DNA of 17,773 nt. Source: an uncultured Anaerococcus sp. (lineage in GTDB: Bacteria; Bacillota; Clostridia; Tissierellales; Peptoniphilaceae). The stretch covers positions 1 through 17,773 of the forward strand of contig NZ_CAMXYR010000031.1 in the NCBI RefSeq assembly GCF_947253225.1, given 5' to 3'. Positions 14,555-17,773 of the stretch are shown here, piece by piece. The notes below the pieces were generated by a model. The model saw nothing but the letters and a program-made list of their open reading frames with translations, was not told the origin of the DNA and made no database searches. Every line of letters begins with the position of its first letter. Position 1 is the stretch's first letter. The position numbers and the translations under genes are program-made.

Positions 14555-14574
14555 ATTTGCCAAAGGAGTAGAAA

Positions 14575-16050
14575 ATGAAAAAGAACTTTTATAAAATCAT
14601 GGCTATAGTCTTTGTTCTAGCAGTTTTTTTGCCATCAAGGGCCTATGCAGATGATAAGATAGTAGATGATGGGGTAATCGACCTTGGTACTAGTGCCGAC
14701 TTTCCACCTTATGAATACTATGAGGGCAAAAAAATTGTGGGAATTGATCCTGATATAGTCCGAGCTATTGGAAATTATCTGGGAGTAGAAGTAAAGCTTC
14801 ACGACATGGACTTTAACAATATTATAGCTAGTATCCAATCAGGAAAAATAGACGGAGGAGCAGCAGGCTTTACTGTAACTGAAGAGAGGAAAAAATCTGT
14901 AAACTTTACCGACTCTTTTACAAAGACAAGACAGATAATAATCAAGAGAAAAGATTCTGATATTAATGGGGTTGATGATTTAAAAAACAAGAAAAAAATC
15001 GGAACTCAATTGGGAACAATTGGAGACACTCTTGCCAAGGGAGATTTTGGTGAGGAAAATGTAACATCTTTCAACAAGGTTCCAGATGCTATTATTTCCC
15101 TACAAAGCAAGAAGGTAGATGCCGTAATCCTTGATGAGCAATCAGCCAAAAACTTTACTTCGGCAAATAAAGACCTTGAAATTGTCCAAACTCCTTACTT
15201 GGAAGAAGAATACGCTATAGCAATTTCTAAAGATAATCCAGAACTTTTAAAGAAAATGAATGAGGCAATCAAGGCCCTCAAGGAGTCTGGGGAAATTGAC
15301 AAGATTATGGCTAAATATCAAGCATCTGACCAAGAGGCTCAACGTTTGGGATTAGTTCAAAGATTCAAAGAAAATATCATAAAAAATGGGGCCTACAAGT
15401 ACCTCTTGGATGGCCTTAAGAAAACTGTCCTAGTAACACTAGCAGCACTAATAATTTCCTTTGCTCTAGGACTAATCATAGCCCTAGTAAGGTCAATAGC
15501 CACAGACATGACAAGCGATATAAGTGGTTTTGGGGGAATTTTACTAAAGCTTTTGGACAAAATATTTTCAGTTTTTGTAACTATAATCCGTGGAACACCA
15601 TCAACAATTCAATTGCTTATCATGTTTAATGTAATATTGGCAAATCTTGACAATATAATGCTTGTAGCAATCATATCCTTCGCTCTTAACTCTTCAGCCT
15701 ACATGGCAGAACTATTTAGGGGTGGGATAAATTCAGTAAACAAAGGAGAGAAAGAAGCTGCTAGGAGTTTGGGTCTATCTAACCTCCAAACTATGAGAAA
15801 AGTAGTAATGCCACAAGCTATCAAAAATTCACTACCAGCTCTTGGCAACGAAGTTATAACCCTCTTCAAAGAAACATCAATAGCTGGCTTCATAGGTCTA
15901 GCCGACCTAACAAGGGGAGCATCAATCGTAATAAGTCAAACCTTTGATGCAGCGACAGCGTATTTTTCAGCAGCCATTATTTATTTAGTGATAGTAATGT
16001 TAATGGAAAAGATATTTAAAGAACTAGAGAAAGGATACCTATATGCTTAA
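14575..16050 (+). CDS. Polar/basic amino-acid ABC importer, fused substrate-binding protein and permease
   Basis: A 491-residue fusion. Residues 1-25 are a signal peptide with probable cleavage after AYA; there is no lipobox cysteine, so anchoring comes from the permease. Residues ~30-255 are a family 3 solute-binding domain (GTSADFPPYEY, DGGAAGFTVTEERKKSV, GTQLGTIGD). Residues ~275-490 are a HisM/GlnP-type permease with about five membrane segments and the EAA coupling loop EAARSLGLSNLQTMRK (E394). Such SBP-permease fusions (GlnP architecture) are common in Firmicutes. The permease would dimerise and pair with the ATPase encoded next. The T-box leader points to a basic amino acid (lysine or arginine) as substrate. 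AAAGGAG (14562-14568) supports the start. Confidence 0.9.
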   Translation: MKKNFYKIMAIVFVLAVFLPSRAYADDKIVDDGVIDLGTSADFPPYEYYEGKKIVGIDPDIVRAIGNYLGVEVKLHDMDFNNIIASIQSGKIDGGAAGFTVTEERKKSVNFTDSFTKTRQIIIKRKDSDINGVDDLKNKKKIGTQLGTIGDTLAKGDFGEENVTSFNKVPDAIISLQSKKVDAVILDEQSAKNFTSANKDLEIVQTPYLEEEYAIAISKDNPELLKKMNEAIKALKESGEIDKIMAKYQASDQEAQRLGLVQRFKENIIKNGAYKYLLDGLKKTVLVTLAALIISFALGLIIALVRSIATDMTSDISGFGGILLKLLDKIFSVFVTIIRGTPSTIQLLIMFNVILANLDNIMLVAIISFALNSSAYMAELFRGGINSVNKGEKEAARSLGLSNLQTMRKVVMPQAIKNSLPALGNEVITLFKETSIAGFIGLADLTRGASIVISQTFDAATAYFSAAIIYLVIVMLMEKIFKELEKGYLYA

Positions 16051-16768
16051 AGTTAGAAATGTAAAAAAGTCATTTGAAAATCTAAATGTTTTAAATGGGA
16101 TAGACTTGGATGTAGAAAAAAAAGATGTAATCACAATAATAGGACCTTCTGGTTCAGGCAAGTCAACTTTTCTTCGTTGTCTCAATCTTCTGGAAAAGCC
16201 TGACTCTGGGGATATATTTTTTGAAGATAAAAAAATTAATGAGGAGAATATAGATATTGATTGTCTAAGAGAAGAAATTGGCATGGTATTTCAAAACTTT
16301 AACCTCTTTTCAAATATGACTATCCTAGAAAACCTGACTCTCGCTCCTGTAATGAGGAAGAAGATTGATAAGAAACAAGCCGAAGAAGAAGCCATGAAGC
16401 TTCTAACAAGAATTGGGCTTTCAAGCAAAAAAGACGTTTATCCAGTAAGTTTATCAGGGGGACAAAAACAAAGGGTAGCTATAGCCAGAGCCCTTATGAT
16501 GAAACCAAAACTAATGCTTTTCGATGAGCCAACCAGTGCCCTCGATCCAGAAATGGTAGGAGAAGTTCTTGAACTTATGAGAGAACTTGCCCATGATGGG
16601 ATGACAATGGTAGTTGTTACCCACGAGATGGGTTTTGCTAGAGAAGTATCAAGTAAGGTAATCCTAATGGATAAGGGAGAAGTGGTAGAAAGATCCACAA
16701 ACCCTGAAGAATTCTTCAAAAATCCCCAAGAAGAAAGAAGTAAACAATTTTTGTCCATGGTTTTATAA
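16043..16768 (+). CDS. Amino-acid ABC importer ATP-binding protein (GlnQ/ArtP family)
   Basis: A 241-residue ATPase of the polar amino-acid uptake class, of typical length. Walker A GPSGSGKST is at residues 34-42, the Q-loop VFQNFNLF at about 80-87, the signature LSGGQ at 137-141, and Walker B LMLFDEP with D161/E162. The switch histidine H194 is in THEMGFA. All catalytic residues are present. It overlaps the permease gene by 8 bases and has AAAGGA eight bases before its ATG, so stoichiometric co-expression under the T-box is expected. It energises uptake by the fused SBP-permease. Confidence 0.93.
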   Translation: MLKVRNVKKSFENLNVLNGIDLDVEKKDVITIIGPSGSGKSTFLRCLNLLEKPDSGDIFFEDKKINEENIDIDCLREEIGMVFQNFNLFSNMTILENLTLAPVMRKKIDKKQAEEEAMKLLTRIGLSSKKDVYPVSLSGGQKQRVAIARALMMKPKLMLFDEPTSALDPEMVGEVLELMRELAHDGMTMVVVTHEMGFAREVSSKVILMDKGEVVERSTNPEEFFKNPQEERSKQFLSMVL

Positions 16769-16774
16769 AAACTC

Positions 16775-16803
16775 TTGACAAGTTATAAAAATAAGTGTAT
16801 TAT
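16775..16803 (+). promoter_or_regulatory. Promoter of the tRNA-Leu gene
   Basis: Perfect TTGACA (16775-16780), 17-base spacer, TATTAT (16798-16803), about 18 bases before the tRNA 5' end. Confidence 0.85.
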
Positions 16804-16820
16804 ATAAAAGTAATACACGA

Positions 16821-16911
16821 GCGGGATTGGCGGAATTGGCAGACGCGCAAGACTAAGGATCTTGTGACCGATTTTAAGGTCGTGGAAGTTCAAGTCTTCT
16901 ATCCCGCACCA
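16821..16911 (+). tRNA. tRNA-Leu, anticodon AAG
   Basis: A full class II cloverleaf. The acceptor is GCGGGAT/ATCCCGC (16821-16827 with 16901-16907), and the D-stem is GCG/CGC. The anticodon stem CAAGA/TCTTG encloses loop CTAAGGA, with anticodon AAG at 16855-16857. A long variable arm pairs GACC with GGTC. The T-arm has loop TTCAAGT. Discriminator A is at 16908 and an encoded CCA at 16909-16911. The long variable arm, discriminator A and G37 all fit leucine (CUN box). A34 is unusual: most bacteria use GAG here. Full use would need deamination of A34 to inosine. Confidence 0.95.
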
Positions 16912-16917
16912 AGATTT

Positions 16918-16953
16918 AAAGAGAAATGTTGAGAAATCAGCGTTTCTCTTTTT
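16918..16953 (+). terminator. Intrinsic terminator after tRNA-Leu
   Basis: AGAGAAA (16920-16926) pairs with TTTCTCT (16943-16949), extendable by A-T pairs, and ends in a T-run (16949-16953). Confidence 0.8.
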
Positions 16954-17773
16954 GTGTATGGCAAATAAAAAGAATCGAATTTTTAATCGAGGTTGGAATC
17001 CTAGCAAAAATTCTTATAATTAGTAAATAAATTCAGACTAATGAAAATCTTAGCCCAGAAATTAGTAAAATGTTATAGCTAAATTATATTCTTTTTAAAA
17101 TCCTAATAAGTTGCAATCACCCAATATAAAAATATGGGTAAAGGAATTTTTAATATATTTTTCATAATACATATAGGTTGATACCCCTAATCCACTCGTT
17201 CACCTTATCTTTATTGTAGGGTATATTAAAGTTAAATAATATAAAACTTATATTTTATCAACATAAATACTTTTATATATAGTATCTTCATAACAAAGAA
17301 GTATAAAAGAAAAATTAAATCCATTAATAAATATATATGAGTGAATTATTTAATAGCATTACTCCTCGTGTAATTTAATGAAATAGTAAAAATATTTAAT
17401 AAGTAACCTACCCAGATCAATGTTATGGTTTTACCCATATTGATAACATATCTAAAGAATAAGAGGAATCTTTTCAAGAAAATCAATTTAATATTTTATG
17501 TTTACATTCATCTAGGCAGAAAACTTATCAAATTAGCCAGGTAAGAAAAGTTAATATTACAACAATCATCAATCTTTTACTAAAATAGCACTGGTAAAAG
17601 TATCATTTACTTTCACTAGTGCTATTGATTATAGAACTATTTAAAATTATTATGAGAGCGGGCTTTATTTTCCTTTTATCAATTATTGTTTGAAATAAGA
17701 AAATCTCAAAAAGAGTATACTATCAACAGAAATGGTTTATTCTTAAAATTGGTAAATCATAAGCTTATAATCT
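16954..17773. other. 820-base AT-rich region without recognisable genes
   Basis: No open frame of convincing length, codon character or ribosome site is visible on either strand. The region contains several hairpin-forming repeats: 17119-17139, 17181-17224 (8-bp arms with one bulge), 17416-17444, and a strong one at 17584-17626. It may be a long intergenic spacer, a decayed gene, or hold a small RNA that I cannot recognise. Confidence 0.55.
17584..17626. repeat. Long hairpin, possible terminator of a leftward gene
   Basis: AATAGCACT (17584-17592) pairs with AGTGCTATT (17618-17626). The stem continues inward with one G-T pair and one mismatch to about 18-19 pairs and a 5-base loop. There is no T-run on the plus strand. 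On the minus strand a short T tract (TTTT) follows, so it could terminate a minus-strand gene entering from beyond the right edge. Confidence 0.5.

Noticed and set aside
16438..16758. Minus-strand open frame of 106 codons inside the ABC ATPase gene
   Set aside because: Antisense shadow of a clear ATPase; no family features of its own.
16783..17007. Minus-strand open frame across the tRNA-Leu gene
   Set aside because: It runs antisense through a complete tRNA and its terminator and has no coding signals.
17101..17626. CRISPR array or tandem repeat array suggested by repeated hairpins
   Set aside because: The inverted repeats differ from each other in sequence and spacing; there is no repeated unit with spacers.

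Overview
This window looks like a chromosomal segment of a low-GC, anaerobic Gram-positive bacterium. Several features point that way: the AT-rich sequence, purine-rich Shine-Dalgarno sites, an rpsF-ssb-rpsR operon, a T-box leader, an SBP-permease fusion of the Firmicute type, and FeS-rich oxidoreductases. A Tissierellia/Peptoniphilaceae relative (Anaerococcus-like) is my best guess, by inference only. All protein genes lie on the plus strand. I see no mobile element, CRISPR array or obvious pseudogene.

Layout. Positions 1-463 are non-coding and hold two candidate promoters and a small inverted repeat. Positions 464-10862 carry eleven tightly packed genes (gaps of 1-26 bases or overlaps of 1-8) ending at an intrinsic terminator (10909-10933). 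In order they are: lrgA and lrgB (membrane pair), two ArsA/Get3-like ATPases, a small LutC-type LUD protein, a LutB-LutA fusion FeS oxidoreductase, a long-chain polyprenyl diphosphate synthase, a MenA-like UbiA prenyltransferase, a MenG/UbiE methyltransferase, and fixC and fixX. Next comes a typical ribosomal/SSB operon (rpsF-ssb-rpsR) with its own strong promoter, a probable S6:S18 autoregulatory leader and a terminator. A separate gene for a K+-dependent-type membrane pyrophosphatase follows. A T-box riboswitch then precedes a two-gene amino-acid ABC importer. Last are a tRNA-Leu with anticodon AAG and its terminator, and about 820 bases of AT-rich sequence without a recognisable gene.

How the genes may work together. 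The most interesting unit is the eleven-gene operon. By family knowledge, LrgAB relatives can move pyruvate or other short organic acids, LutABC-type proteins oxidise L-lactate (or a similar 2-hydroxy acid) to the 2-oxo acid, PPS-MenA-MenG attach a polyprenyl tail to a quinone head and methylate it, and FixCX pass electrons to quinone. My inference is that the operon encodes a self-contained hydroxy-acid oxidation system coupled to a lipoquinone pool, in a lineage usually seen as fermentative. The head-group genes and the electron-transfer flavoprotein are not present here. The paired ArsA-like ATPases are the unexplained part of the set.

The T-box leader suggests that the ABC importer takes up a basic amino acid (lysine or arginine). 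The specifier region and the tRNA-acceptor-pairing bulge do not point to the same amino acid unambiguously.
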